This document shows, piece after piece, positions 52,368 to 61,289 of a stretch of 64,000 nt of DNA. The position numbers and the translations under genes are program-made. The stretch is from NCBI GenBank assembly GCA_963783505.1, contig CAWAOP010000027.1:1-64000 (forward strand). The letters run 5' to 3'. The notes under the pieces were generated by a model. The model was not told the DNA's origin, ran no database searches, and saw nothing but the letters and a program-made list of their open reading frames with translations. Numbering within the stretch: position 1 is the first letter of the stretch; each line of letters begins with the position of its first letter. This stretch comes from BOG-224 sp963783505. GTDB taxonomy: Bacteria; Acidobacteriota; Terriglobia; Bryobacterales; Bryobacteraceae.

Positions 52368-54056
52368 TCACGGGCCGATGCGATACAGGTCGATCGATTT
52401 TCCCACCCGCTCTATCGGCCGGTAGCGCTTCAGCCACCCGTAGGACCCGTCCGCTGCGTACTCCAGCGTAGTCAGCCGGACGCTCGCGGCTACGTAGCCC
52501 GTGGAGGGATCGGCCGGCGAAAGCTCCCGGTATTTGGGCAAACCGGCATCGTCCAGAGAGGCGGTTCCGAAGTACCCGATGGCGGCCTCCTTGACGCCGA
52601 GAGCGCGCAGCCGTTGGCTCAAGCGGTTGAGGTCCTGTCCCCAATCCAGATCGCTTTCGCTCAGCAGCTTCTCCGGATGGCTTCCACCCAACTGGTTGAA
52701 GTAGGCGAGGTAATCGGGGTGGGCTAGGGCGGCCTCCATAACGGTCGCGCAGGCCAATAAAACCGCTGGTCCGGCGAGCAACCGCCGGCCGCTTTGCAAC
52801 GCCGCTGAAATTGCGTAGCCGCCCATAAGGGCCAGCAGAGGGTAAAGGGCCAAAATGTGGCGCACGCCAAGATCGATCCGCGACGGCATGCAAACCAAAA
52901 GGAGCGCCAACGGAAAGATGGCGGTCAGCGAAAGCTGCCACGGCGCTCGCTTCCATTTCCACAGCGCCGCCGCCAGACCGCCGATACCCAGCGCCAGGAA
53001 GCCGAGCGGGGTCTTCAGGGCCAACACCGCGGGGAAGAAATACCACCACCCAGTCATCCGGAATTCTCCGAAAAGATAGCTCTTCTTGCCGACCCGGTCA
53101 TGGTAGGCGAGCTGAGCGAGCCCTCCCAACGCTTGCGCCAGAGGAACCGGCGCGTCCAGCGCAGTGGACACGATTCGCCGGAGCGGAGTGTCCGCTGGAT
53201 ATGTCTGCTCGAAAAACGGACGGATTCGCGGGTTAGCGGACATCGGCTGAAGGCTGAACCGGTAACCCGCCCAAAGAACCACCAGAGCGACTCCGGCCGC
53301 CAGGACTCCGCGCAGGATGTAAAGACGGAAGTAAATCTTCGAACCACGCCCGCCAAGCCATAGGCACGCGCAAGCCACAAAGCAACAGGCCGGAACGAAC
53401 AGCAGACTCGAAAACTTCGTGAGGAATGCCATGCCGAGCGAGGCCCCGAAGACCGCGGATCGAGCCAAGCTCGGGAGCTCAATCCAGCGCATGAACCGAT
53501 AGAGCGCCAAGACAACGGTCGCTGCACACGCCATGTCCAGCGTGGCCAGGCCGGCGTGTCCAAGAATCGGAGGAACACTAACGAACAAGAGCAACGCCCA
53601 CAAGCCGGCGGAGCGCGAAAACCAGCGCCGCGCCCAAAGGAGGATCACACAGCATGCCAGAAGAAGAAAGGGGAGATTTCCAATGCGGGCCAGCGTGAGA
53701 TTGCGCAAATACGCGCCGCCGGCGTACAGGATCGCGTTGCCTTCTTGCACCGCGTCCGGCAGCGGGTGGAAGCGCAAACCCGCAAGGTAGGGACCTGTCG
53801 CGAGCGCTACCCGGGCCAGCGGCGGATGCAGCCAGTCGACGTTGTAGTCGCCCTTATCGAGCCACGCCATTCCAGCGGCCACGTGGATGGGCTCGTCATA
53901 CGTCGAATTGAAGACGTGGTAGGTGAGAGCCACCCGCCCAACGGCGGCCGCTGCGAGAAGCGCTCCTACCAGCGCATAGACGGCGCCGGAATGGCGGCGA
54001 ACCGCGGCGTGAACCCAATGAGCGGGCCCCTGACGCGGCTCTGGGAATGCAGCCAT
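52368..54056 (-). CDS. GT39/ArnT-like membrane glycosyltransferase
   Basis: 562 residues with about ten membrane helices. The first periplasmic loop has the acidic pair in STYDEPIHVAAG and VDWLHPPLAR, as in GT-C enzymes that use polyprenyl-phosphate sugars (dolichyl-P-mannose or ArnT-like). DLDWGQDLNRLS in the C-terminal soluble part is frequent in acidobacterial members. Probably glycosylates lipid or protein at the outer face of the membrane. Confidence 0.85.
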   Translation of the reverse strand: MAAFPEPRQGPAHWVHAAVRRHSGAVYALVGALLAAAAVGRVALTYHVFNSTYDEPIHVAAGMAWLDKGDYNVDWLHPPLARVALATGPYLAGLRFHPLPDAVQEGNAILYAGGAYLRNLTLARIGNLPFLLLACCVILLWARRWFSRSAGLWALLLFVSVPPILGHAGLATLDMACAATVVLALYRFMRWIELPSLARSAVFGASLGMAFLTKFSSLLFVPACCFVACACLWLGGRGSKIYFRLYILRGVLAAGVALVVLWAGYRFSLQPMSANPRIRPFFEQTYPADTPLRRIVSTALDAPVPLAQALGGLAQLAYHDRVGKKSYLFGEFRMTGWWYFFPAVLALKTPLGFLALGIGGLAAALWKWKRAPWQLSLTAIFPLALLLVCMPSRIDLGVRHILALYPLLALMGGYAISAALQSGRRLLAGPAVLLACATVMEAALAHPDYLAYFNQLGGSHPEKLLSESDLDWGQDLNRLSQRLRALGVKEAAIGYFGTASLDDAGLPKYRELSPADPSTGYVAASVRLTTLEYAADGSYGWLKRYRPIERVGKSIDLYRIGP

Positions 54057-54070
54057 CCTGCCCCGCGGAC

Positions 54071-56524
54071 TCAGTTTCGACCCATGAACGAGAACAGGGC
54101 TTGAAGTTTGTCCGGAGAGCCGGTGAACATATTCTCCGGCGTCCGGCGGTATCTCAGCATCTGGTTATAAATGAGATCTTCCTGGCTGGAGTTAATTCCC
54201 CAACCCGCCAGGTACTGCAACCGCAGATCGCCATCCGTGTTGATTTCCGCCCCTTCGAGCCACGGCCCAAGATCGGCTTTTTGGCCCGCATATCCCGCGA
54301 ACATCTCGATGCTCGAGTTGACGCCGATGTCGCGGAGCGACTCCTCGACCGGCGCATAGGCCGGGCTGTTTAAGCGCCCCTCGACTTCATCGAGGTCGAT
54401 TTTCAACGGTTCCGCCTGCCCCAGAAACACCATGTCGTAGCCGCGTCCCTGAATCGTGTTGGCCCACAGAGAACCATACGGGAACGCCTCGAAGAACGTG
54501 GCGATTTCGCTGCGGACCGTACGCTCGTCGCTTTCGTAGAGCGGGACGTAGAGCGAGAAATAGCCGCCGGGATTCAGATGCGCCTTCACCGCTTCGAAGT
54601 ACTCCTTCGAGTACAACCCCGCCGTGCCCTTGACGAAAACGTCGAGCGGGTCGGAGGCGATGATATCGAATTTGTCCGTCGTCGTCATCAGGTAGTGGCG
54701 CGCGTCGTCGTAAACGATGTGCGTCTTGGGATTATAGAGAACGTTGTAATCTTCCTTGCCGAAATACTGCGAAGACGTTGGCGGGATCACGGGCTCGATC
54801 TCGCAGACGGTGATCTTCTCGATGGTCGGGTATCTAGTGAACGTCCCCGCCGAGACGCCCGCCCCGAAACCGATGCCCAGCACGGACTTCGGATCCTTGT
54901 GCAGAATGCCGGGAAGGTGGCCCACGCTGCGTTGCAGTTTCATGTCATACGGCTCCGTCGTGGCTTCTACGTGACCGTTTACATCCACTTCCGTAGCTCC
55001 GTCCGGCCATTTGGAGATGGCCACGGTGGAGTTGCGTCCCTCCTTGACCAGGATCACGTTGCCGCTGGATATCGGCATTTTGCGGCCGTACGCTATGAGC
55101 TTTCCCGGGACTGCGTCCACGCCATAAGCGAGGAATCCGGCCACCAGCATGGCGCCCGCGAGCAGCGGCGTTCCAATGGCCGAGCGGCGTTGCGCGAAGT
55201 ACGGCGTGAGAACGATCAGTGCGCTGGCCGACGAAACGATGAGCAGCACGCGCTGCGTATTCTGCGTGCCGATCCAGGGGATCAGAACCAGGCTGGTGGC
55301 CAATGCTCCCACAATGGCGCCGACGGTATTCGCGGCATATACGCTTCCGACTATCTTCCCCGGATCTTCACCCGGCGAGGCAGCCGCCGCGCACGCCAGG
55401 GGAAAGCTGGCGCCCCAGAGCAGCGTCGGAGGGAGAATGGCCCACAGGCACCGGGCCATGTCGAGCTGCATGATGTGCCAGGGATTGATGGTCAGCAGCG
55501 GATTGATGGGCCAGTACGGAAGGGAATCCGCGATCATGTAAGCCGTCCAGGCAATTCCCACCGCCAGCGCAGCCTGGCACCATCCCAAAGCGGCGCGCGG
55601 CGACACGACGCCAAGCAGCCACGAGCCGCACCAACTTCCGATCGCGAGGCCTATCAGGAAAACAGCCAGGATGACCGAGAAATTGTAGACGGTCGCGCCA
55701 AGCATGTAACCCATCAGGCGCGTCCACACGACTTCGGCGCCGAGCGCGCCCGCTCCCGAGAGCGCGATCGTGATGTAGATGGGCCACCGGTTTCCGGCCG
55801 GCTCGAAAACCGCGGCTTCGGGCGCCGCGGCGGGGACGGACGGCTGCTCGCCGGCGCTCCGGGCCTCCTGCTTTCGGCCCGCCAGCAGGTAGCTCAGCCC
55901 GGCAACCGCCAGGTTCACGGCCGCTGCCACAACCGTAGCCGTAGCCATGTTGTAAACGCGGAGAATGTAGAACCCGGCCAGCAGGCAGCCGCAAACCGCG
56001 CCCACGGTGTTGCCGCCGTAGAGAACGCCCCACCAGGAGGCGCCGCGCGGCGTCGTCTCGGTCCAGCGCACGATGGCCGGAAGGGAAGCTCCCATCAGAA
56101 TCGTGGGCGGCAGCAGGCACACGGCGCAGATAAAGCCGCGCAGCAACATGCCCGGCATCCCGTGCTCCGCCCCGGCGATGTAGATCCGTGTAACCAGCGG
56201 AAGCCCGACCATCACCAGCAGGCCGCAGGCCGCGATTCCAGCTTCGAGCGCCGCGTACACCCGCAACGGGTGCTGCCGAAACTGGAAGCGCGGGAGCAGC
56301 AGGCTCCCGATGCAAAGGCCGCCCATGTACGTAGCGAGCAGAACTCCCATGGAGACGGAAGTCGACCCAATGGCCAGTTGCAGCAACTGGAACCAGACAA
56401 TTTCGTAGATCAGCGCGGAACATCCGCTGCCGGCGAAGAGCAAGACCAAGAACGGCAATCGGCGCGATTGCCCGTTGGGCGCGGATAGCGCGGGGGACGC
56501 GGTACTGACTTGTTCCATTTCCAC
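54071..56524 (-). CDS. Fused MFS-type membrane/spermidine synthase-like protein
   Basis: 817 residues. The first about 500 form 12-14 membrane helices with paired ALIYEIVWFQLLQLAIGS and ALGAEVVWTRLMGYMLGA segments, typical of the fused family. The rest is a spermidine-synthase-like Rossmann domain (LGIGFGAGVSAGTF, CEIEPVIPPTS, DIIASDPLDVF). The usual polyamine-binding aspartates are only partly kept, so polyamine synthesis is uncertain. Full length and unbroken. Confidence 0.88.
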   Translation of the reverse strand: MEMEQVSTASPALSAPNGQSRRLPFLVLLFAGSGCSALIYEIVWFQLLQLAIGSTSVSMGVLLATYMGGLCIGSLLLPRFQFRQHPLRVYAALEAGIAACGLLVMVGLPLVTRIYIAGAEHGMPGMLLRGFICAVCLLPPTILMGASLPAIVRWTETTPRGASWWGVLYGGNTVGAVCGCLLAGFYILRVYNMATATVVAAAVNLAVAGLSYLLAGRKQEARSAGEQPSVPAAAPEAAVFEPAGNRWPIYITIALSGAGALGAEVVWTRLMGYMLGATVYNFSVILAVFLIGLAIGSWCGSWLLGVVSPRAALGWCQAALAVGIAWTAYMIADSLPYWPINPLLTINPWHIMQLDMARCLWAILPPTLLWGASFPLACAAAASPGEDPGKIVGSVYAANTVGAIVGALATSLVLIPWIGTQNTQRVLLIVSSASALIVLTPYFAQRRSAIGTPLLAGAMLVAGFLAYGVDAVPGKLIAYGRKMPISSGNVILVKEGRNSTVAISKWPDGATEVDVNGHVEATTEPYDMKLQRSVGHLPGILHKDPKSVLGIGFGAGVSAGTFTRYPTIEKITVCEIEPVIPPTSSQYFGKEDYNVLYNPKTHIVYDDARHYLMTTTDKFDIIASDPLDVFVKGTAGLYSKEYFEAVKAHLNPGGYFSLYVPLYESDERTVRSEIATFFEAFPYGSLWANTIQGRGYDMVFLGQAEPLKIDLDEVEGRLNSPAYAPVEESLRDIGVNSSIEMFAGYAGQKADLGPWLEGAEINTDGDLRLQYLAGWGINSSQEDLIYNQMLRYRRTPENMFTGSPDKLQALFSFMGRN

Positions 56525-56622
56525 TCCGAGGGTTAACGACGCTGCGGAACGTTTATGATACTACCCAACGGCCGGCGTTCAGGTGAGCGGATCGGAATTC
56601 CCGCCCGTGCTAAACTGGCGCC

Positions 56623-56718
56623 GGAAGCGTTTCTCATCCGGTGGTGGGCGTGGTCTTCAAAACCATTGGGCGGTCCTGACCGGCCGCCGATCGGTTCGAC
56701 TCCGATACGCTTCCGCCA
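56623..56718 (+). tRNA. selC: tRNA-Sec(TCA)
   Basis: 96-base selenocysteine tRNA. The eight-base acceptor stem GGAAGCGT/ACGCTTCC is the diagnostic 8-bp form. D arm extended; anticodon loop CTTCAAA (anticodon TCA) between TGGT and ACCA. A long variable arm (GGGCGG to CCGCC) precedes a T arm ATCGG TTCGACT CCGAT, discriminator G and encoded CCA. Overall similar to E. coli selC. It implies UGA-decoded selenoproteins elsewhere in the genome; no selAB or selD lies in this window. Confidence 0.95.
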
Positions 56719-56800
56719 TCGGACCTCATAGCTCCCTTGCCGCCGCGCTCGGGCAGACGGGTACAATGGTTCCTTTTCGGCCGACGGTCGAAAGGCCGTT

Positions 56801-57364
56801 GTGAAGCGAATGAAAAAACTGGCAAAAGCGATTGCCCGCCTGGCGGCGTTCGTTGCGGCGCTGCCATGGGCTTGCCTGGCCGGATTCGGCCGGTTCCGCG
56901 GCGGCTTTCTTTTCGGCTCGCAGGCGCTCGCGGCGTTCCCTGGAACCCCCGGCAGCTATCTGCGCATCGCCTACTATTCGCTCACCTTGCAGGGGTGCGG
57001 CGCGGACTGCCATATGGGATTGGGCTCCTATTTCGCCCACGCCGATGCCTCCATGGGGAACCACGTGGGCATCGGAGCGTACTGCGTGCTGGGGAAGGTC
57101 GATTTAGGGGATGGAACCCAACTCGCTTCGAGCGTCCAGATTGTCAGCGGGGCCCGCCAGCACGTACGCGACGGCCAGGGCCGGCTGACGGACGAAGGGC
57201 GTTCGTTCCAGCGCATGAAAGTCGGGGCCGACTGCTGGCTCGGCGCCGGGGCCATCGTGCTCGCGAACCTGGGAGACCGGGTGACCGTAGGCGCAGGTTC
57301 GGTGGTCACAAAGGATGTCCCCGAGGGAACGACCGTGGTTGGGAATCCCGCTCGTCCGCTCTGA
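56801..57364 (+). CDS. Hexapeptide-repeat (LbH) acyltransferase
   Basis: 187 residues from the GTG, 184 from ATG 56810. An N-terminal membrane-associated helix leads to left-handed beta-helix repeats (GLGSYFAHADASMGNHVGIG, LGAGAIVLANLGDRV, VGAGSVVTKDVPEGT, GNPARPL). The pattern matches serine/sugar O-acetyltransferases of the WbbJ/CysE type. Likely modifies surface polysaccharide sugars. Confidence 0.9.
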   Translation: MKRMKKLAKAIARLAAFVAALPWACLAGFGRFRGGFLFGSQALAAFPGTPGSYLRIAYYSLTLQGCGADCHMGLGSYFAHADASMGNHVGIGAYCVLGKVDLGDGTQLASSVQIVSGARQHVRDGQGRLTDEGRSFQRMKVGADCWLGAGAIVLANLGDRVTVGAGSVVTKDVPEGTTVVGNPARPL

Positions 57365-57509
57365 GTACGTGCCTCCGGAGCCCGAACCGGGCCGCGAAGC
57401 TCGTCCAGTTCACCTTCCTCGAAACCCAAGGGCCGCTTCAAGCGTTTAATAAGTAGAGCCGCCTTAGGTTTGTGTAAAGGCGTATAGTGTGACTAGGGAG
57501 TTTGGCGCC

Positions 57510-58829
57510 ATGAAACGTCTGCGCGCATTGTCTGTTACGCTGCTGGCTGTTTTCGGCCTGATGACGACTTGGGTGTTCGCCGCCGTCCAGGGCCCGGCTA
57601 CGGACCAGAAGACCGCCCCGGCCGCGGCGAGCCAGCAAACCGATCCTGCACCGCTCGCCGAACGGCCGATGATTACCCCGGCTTCCGACGATAAGGCTTC
57701 GCCTGCGGACGAGAAGAAAGCTAAGGCCGAAGCGGCAAGAAAGAACAAGGAGGAAGCCGCCGCTGCCGCTAAAAAGGCCAAGGAAGAAAAACAGGCTGCG
57801 GATAAGAAAGCCAAGAACTCCAAGAACGACCCGGAAACCATTGGCGATCGGGACGTTTCGAAGGGCATCAATTTGTACTCGCTCGAAAAGGAAATCGCCA
57901 TGGGCAAGCAACTGGCGCAGGAAGTGGAGCGCCAGGCCAAAATCGTGGACGATCCGATCGTCGCCGAGTACGTGAACCGCATTGGGCAGAGTCTGGTCCG
58001 AAACTCCGACGCCAAGGTGCCGTTCACAATCAAGGTGATCGATTCCGACGATATCAACGCGTTCGCTTTGCCCGGCGGGTTCTTCTTCGTCAATACCGGC
58101 GTGCTCCTCAACGCGGATAACGAGGCCGAAATGGCGGGCGTTATGGCGCACGAGATCGCACACGTGGCGGCGCGGCACGGTACCAGGCAGGCCTCGAAGG
58201 GCACGCTGCTGCAAATCGGCACCATCCCGCTCATTTTCGTGGGCGGTTGGGGCGGCTACATCGCCCGGCAGAGCGCAGGCATCCTTGTCCCGCTCAGCTA
58301 CGTTTCCTTCACGCGGCCGTATGAAAGGGAAGCCGATTACCTGGGCCTCCAATACCTGTACAAAGCCGGCTACGATCCCACGGCTTTCGTCGATTTCTTC
58401 GAGAAGATCCAGACGATGGACAAGAAGAAGCCCGGCACGGTGAACAAGATCTTTTCGTCGCATCCAATGACGGACGACCGTATCAAAGCCGCTCAGGAAG
58501 AGATCCAGAAGATCCTGGTCGCGAAGCCGGAATACGTTCTGAACACTTCGGAGTTTGACGACGTGAAAGGCCGGCTCATGATGCTCCAGAGCCGCCGCAA
58601 GGTGGACGGCCCCACCGATCCCAGCCGGCCCACATTGCGCCGTGCGCCGGGCGCCAACGGCGACCCGGGCACAAATACCTCTCCGAGCACCGGCGACACG
58701 GACGACAGACCGACCCTGAAGCGCCGCGATGGGAGCGATCCGGGCACACAGAGCCCGAATGCCACGCCGAGCACCGACACCACCACCGACGACCGCCCGA
58801 CCCTAAAGCGCCGCGACGGCGGGAATTGA
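57510..58829 (+). CDS. M48-family metalloprotease (BepA-like), secreted
   Basis: 439 residues. Signal peptide (MKRLRALSVTLLAVFGLM), then an alanine/lysine/glutamate-rich coil (about 60-105), the Peptidase_M48 domain with HEIAH (His214, Glu215, His218) and the third ligand in YEREADYLG, and a low-complexity tail with repeated DDRPTLKRRDG blocks (two copies, and PTLRR). BepA-like proteases assist outer-membrane assembly. The ATG at 57510 is used; the frame extends upstream to a GTG. Confidence 0.9.
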   Translation: MKRLRALSVTLLAVFGLMTTWVFAAVQGPATDQKTAPAAASQQTDPAPLAERPMITPASDDKASPADEKKAKAEAARKNKEEAAAAAKKAKEEKQAADKKAKNSKNDPETIGDRDVSKGINLYSLEKEIAMGKQLAQEVERQAKIVDDPIVAEYVNRIGQSLVRNSDAKVPFTIKVIDSDDINAFALPGGFFFVNTGVLLNADNEAEMAGVMAHEIAHVAARHGTRQASKGTLLQIGTIPLIFVGGWGGYIARQSAGILVPLSYVSFTRPYEREADYLGLQYLYKAGYDPTAFVDFFEKIQTMDKKKPGTVNKIFSSHPMTDDRIKAAQEEIQKILVAKPEYVLNTSEFDDVKGRLMMLQSRRKVDGPTDPSRPTLRRAPGANGDPGTNTSPSTGDTDDRPTLKRRDGSDPGTQSPNATPSTDTTTDDRPTLKRRDGGN

Positions 58830-58980
58830 TTAGGCTGTCAGCTATCAGCAGTCAGCTGTCAGCTTTCGGCAACCCACGCGGGACACTCCCTCGTAACAAG
58901 TTCGGGGTATGTAATCGCTGGGCAAGCTCGGCAATTCCGTCAATGCTTTAACCCGCAGATGGATTGCTGATAGCTGACGG
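58830..58980. repeat. Intergenic inverted repeat of AGCTGAC words
   Basis: Several TCAGCTRTCAG-type words follow the protease stop (from 58841) and reappear inverted before 58980 (GATAGCTGACGGCT). The 150-base spacer between convergent genes can fold into a hairpin. Probably a dispersed repeat serving as a terminator. Confidence 0.5.
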
Positions 58981-59919
58981 CTACTCCGTAAACCCGAGCC
59001 GCCTGAGAGTAGCCTCGGGCTCCGGCTCGTCGAAGTTCGCGATCGCGGCCTTTTCCCGCCCATTTTCGACCGCAACTCCGTAGGGGTAGGTGGTGTAGTG
59101 GAACACCTGCTTGAGCTTTTCAAAATCGGTGGTTACCACCGCCCGCAAGCCGGTGTCAACAAGAAACTGCGCGGCCCACTGGGGTTGCTCCACCGGAATG
59201 GCCACCAACCGCGTCGCGCCCCAATGGAGTTGCGACATGGCCTTGGCGTCGGCGAAGCACTTCATGCACATGGGATCGAAGAAGAACAGAAACACCCTGC
59301 CGTGTTCTAGCGAATAAGGCTGCCCCGCTACGGTAACCGCTGCCGGAGCGCGCACGCCGGTCTGGCGGGCTTCGCCTACGCCATAGCACACAAAAGCGAA
59401 GACGATGACCGCGCCGGCTATGATCGCGGCCCCGCGCCGCCCGTCCGGCGGCCGGGTCCACAGAGCGGCCAACCAGGCGAGCGCAAGCATCGATACATCG
59501 CCCACGAAGAACATGGGGCCAACCACGCGTTTCAACCACGGGAAGCAACTGCAGTCCGCGCCTCTGAGTGCCCCGTATTCCACGGCCACGTAGGCGATAA
59601 AAGCCATAAGGAGAAGGGCCGCCAGCGCGGCTCCCCACCGCCGGAAGCGCGGAGCGAGCAGCAGTGCGCCCGCCACGGTCTCGGCGATCCCAAAGCCCAA
59701 CGCGGCCGCGAGGCTGAGCGATTCCGGCACACGCGCCTGGGCCATGCGCATGGCCGCGGCCTGCGGATCGGTAATCTTCCAGACTCCCGAAACCAGGAAG
59801 AGTAGACCCAGCAGAACGGCGGCTACCCAGTTCACCACAGTTTGCCAGCCTGCGCGTTCCAGCGGAGCCGGAAACGGCTCGTCGGCGGGCTGTGCCATAC
59901 TGTCGGTCATGGTCCTCAT
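58981..59919 (-). CDS. DoxX/MauE-type membrane protein with thiol motif
   Basis: 312 residues. Four to six membrane helices in the N-terminal 190 residues (LLGLLFLVSGVWKITDP, FGIAETVAGALLL, ...) as in MauE/DoxX proteins, then a thioredoxin-like soluble part with FFDPMCMKCFADAK (CxxC). Members maintain cysteines during export or move electrons across the membrane. The start at 59919 is one of three close ATGs. Confidence 0.8.
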   Translation of the reverse strand: MRTMTDSMAQPADEPFPAPLERAGWQTVVNWVAAVLLGLLFLVSGVWKITDPQAAAMRMAQARVPESLSLAAALGFGIAETVAGALLLAPRFRRWGAALAALLLMAFIAYVAVEYGALRGADCSCFPWLKRVVGPMFFVGDVSMLALAWLAALWTRPPDGRRGAAIIAGAVIVFAFVCYGVGEARQTGVRAPAAVTVAGQPYSLEHGRVFLFFFDPMCMKCFADAKAMSQLHWGATRLVAIPVEQPQWAAQFLVDTGLRAVVTTDFEKLKQVFHYTTYPYGVAVENGREKAAIANFDEPEPEATLRRLGFTE

Positions 59920-60039
59920 TGTAGCCGTTTCGGAGGCGTCTCATGGGCCTGGATTCGAGGCGAAAGACCGAGTTCGCGGGGCGCTGGCGCTCGCCAAGAG
60001 GCCATCGTTCGGCTCCCTCCGGCGTTCAGGTTCGCGCCG

Positions 60040-60543
60040 ATGAGCGTTCCAGTCTGGCTCTGCCTGTTGCTGTTCACCACGACTTCCGAGCTCGTGGACG
60101 AGATGTATCGGATCCCTGCCGGGGATTGGCGATACGTCGAGGTGAGCCTCCATCAGCAACCGGCCCTGCTCGCCGCGGACGTGCGCGCGGAAGATGGCGG
60201 CCAACAAATCCGCGCGGCGCTCGTTCCCATGGAAGACCTGGACCGCACCCAGAAGGGCTGGCCCCGCGGCGCGCTCGCGGAGACGGATTCGGGGCCCGCG
60301 GGGCATTTGCGTTACTACTTGAGAACGCCGGGCGATTACGCGGTGGTGGTGGAGAACCGCGATACCGATAGCGAGGCCGAGGTGCGCGTGCGCGTGTGGC
60401 TCGAATTCGGAGCGGATCGTGGGATGCAAGTGACGCAACTCTCGCCGCACAGGCGGCTGGCGGTCATCCTGATCAGTTTTGCGTTCTTTTTCGGAATCGT
60501 CACATGGTCCGCGCGAAGGCTCTTGAGGAACATTGGGCGGTAA
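60040..60543 (+). CDS. Secreted membrane-anchored hypothetical protein
   Basis: 167 residues with a signal peptide (MSVPVWLCLLLFTTTS), an EMYRIPAGDWRYVEVSLHQQ beta-type domain, and a C-terminal membrane helix (LAVILISFAFFFGIVTW) with a basic tail. Type I membrane orientation. The body resembles a small all-beta (GOLD/emp24-like) adaptor, but I cannot name a family. Confidence 0.6.
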   Translation: MSVPVWLCLLLFTTTSELVDEMYRIPAGDWRYVEVSLHQQPALLAADVRAEDGGQQIRAALVPMEDLDRTQKGWPRGALAETDSGPAGHLRYYLRTPGDYAVVVENRDTDSEAEVRVRVWLEFGADRGMQVTQLSPHRRLAVILISFAFFFGIVTWSARRLLRNIGR

Positions 60544-60592
60544 AGAGAGGCCCTCTTTCGGGAGCGAATCGTGCATTAGGGACCGCGCGCGC

Positions 60593-61045
60593 TCAGCCTC
60601 TTGCCTGCGTGCGAGGCTCCAGCAACGTAACGGGCTGATGGGCCTTCTCGCACGCGGCTGCCAGGCCCTGGTCAAGCGTCACCAGTGTGGCATCCATCGC
60701 TCGGCTGACCGCGACCAGATAGCAATCGCCCAGCGCCTTGGGGGACGACAGGCGGGAAACCGGACGGGTCGCCGCCCGGAAGGCTGCGTCAAGGTCGAAC
60801 GGCTCTTGGCGAATCCCAACCCGCGAATCCTCAAGCCACCGGTCGTATACCTTCCATGCTTCGCCGATGGTCCTCACATCCTTGCCCATCACGGCGGACG
60901 TAGCCAGCAGGCGAAGCAACCCGATTTGCGTGAACCGGCAAAAAAAGAAACGGTCCTTCTCCTGCCGGGAAAACCACGCCCACGCCGCGTCGCTGTGCAT
61001 GTGGCCGGCCCAACTCAAGGCCAGCCATACGTTCAGATCAGGCAA
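60593..61045 (-). CDS. vapC: PIN-domain toxin (VapC-like), copy 2
   Basis: 150-residue PIN protein of the MPDLNVWLAL subgroup (TIGR00028-like). Active-site acids Asp3, Asp107 (ALGDCYL) and Asp125 (VTLDQG) are present; the position usually held by Glu carries Gln40 (FTQIGLL). Eight-base overlap with the antitoxin upstream. Full length. Confidence 0.88.
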   Translation of the reverse strand: MPDLNVWLALSWAGHMHSDAAWAWFSRQEKDRFFFCRFTQIGLLRLLATSAVMGKDVRTIGEAWKVYDRWLEDSRVGIRQEPFDLDAAFRAATRPVSRLSSPKALGDCYLVAVSRAMDATLVTLDQGLAAACEKAHQPVTLLEPRTQARG

Positions 61046-61265
61046 ATAAGACGTCGTACGGATTCTCCCGGTCCGGACTTCCCGTCGCGGGCTTGCCTTT
61101 CTTGCCCACCAGCGGTCCCGTCACGCGCCGCGATGGCGGCGGCCGGAAGCTGGTCTCGATGGCGCTGGTGACCAGCGAACGAATCGAGGCGCCTTCCGCC
61201 GCCGCACGCCGCCGGAGCGCGGCATGAAGCTCGTTCGGGATATCGATCGTGGTTCGGACGCTCAT
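61038..61265 (-). CDS. vapB: Ribbon-helix-helix antitoxin (VapB-like), copy 2
   Basis: 75 residues: MSVRTTIDIPNELHAALRRR, the RHH DNA-binding fold (Arc/CopG), then a flexible tail for toxin binding (GKKGKPATGSPDRENPYDVL). It begins about 25 bases from the 3' end of the group II intron, which may have separated it from its own promoter. Confidence 0.85.
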   Translation of the reverse strand: MSVRTTIDIPNELHAALRRRAAAEGASIRSLVTSAIETSFRPPPSRRVTGPLVGKKGKPATGSPDRENPYDVLFA

Positions 61266-61289
61266 TGGTAGATTATGGCGCGGTTCCAG

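Noticed and set aside
54578..56488. 636-codon open frame antisense to the MFS/spermidine-synthase gene
   Set aside because: A shadow of a long membrane-protein gene: arginine-rich and without domains.
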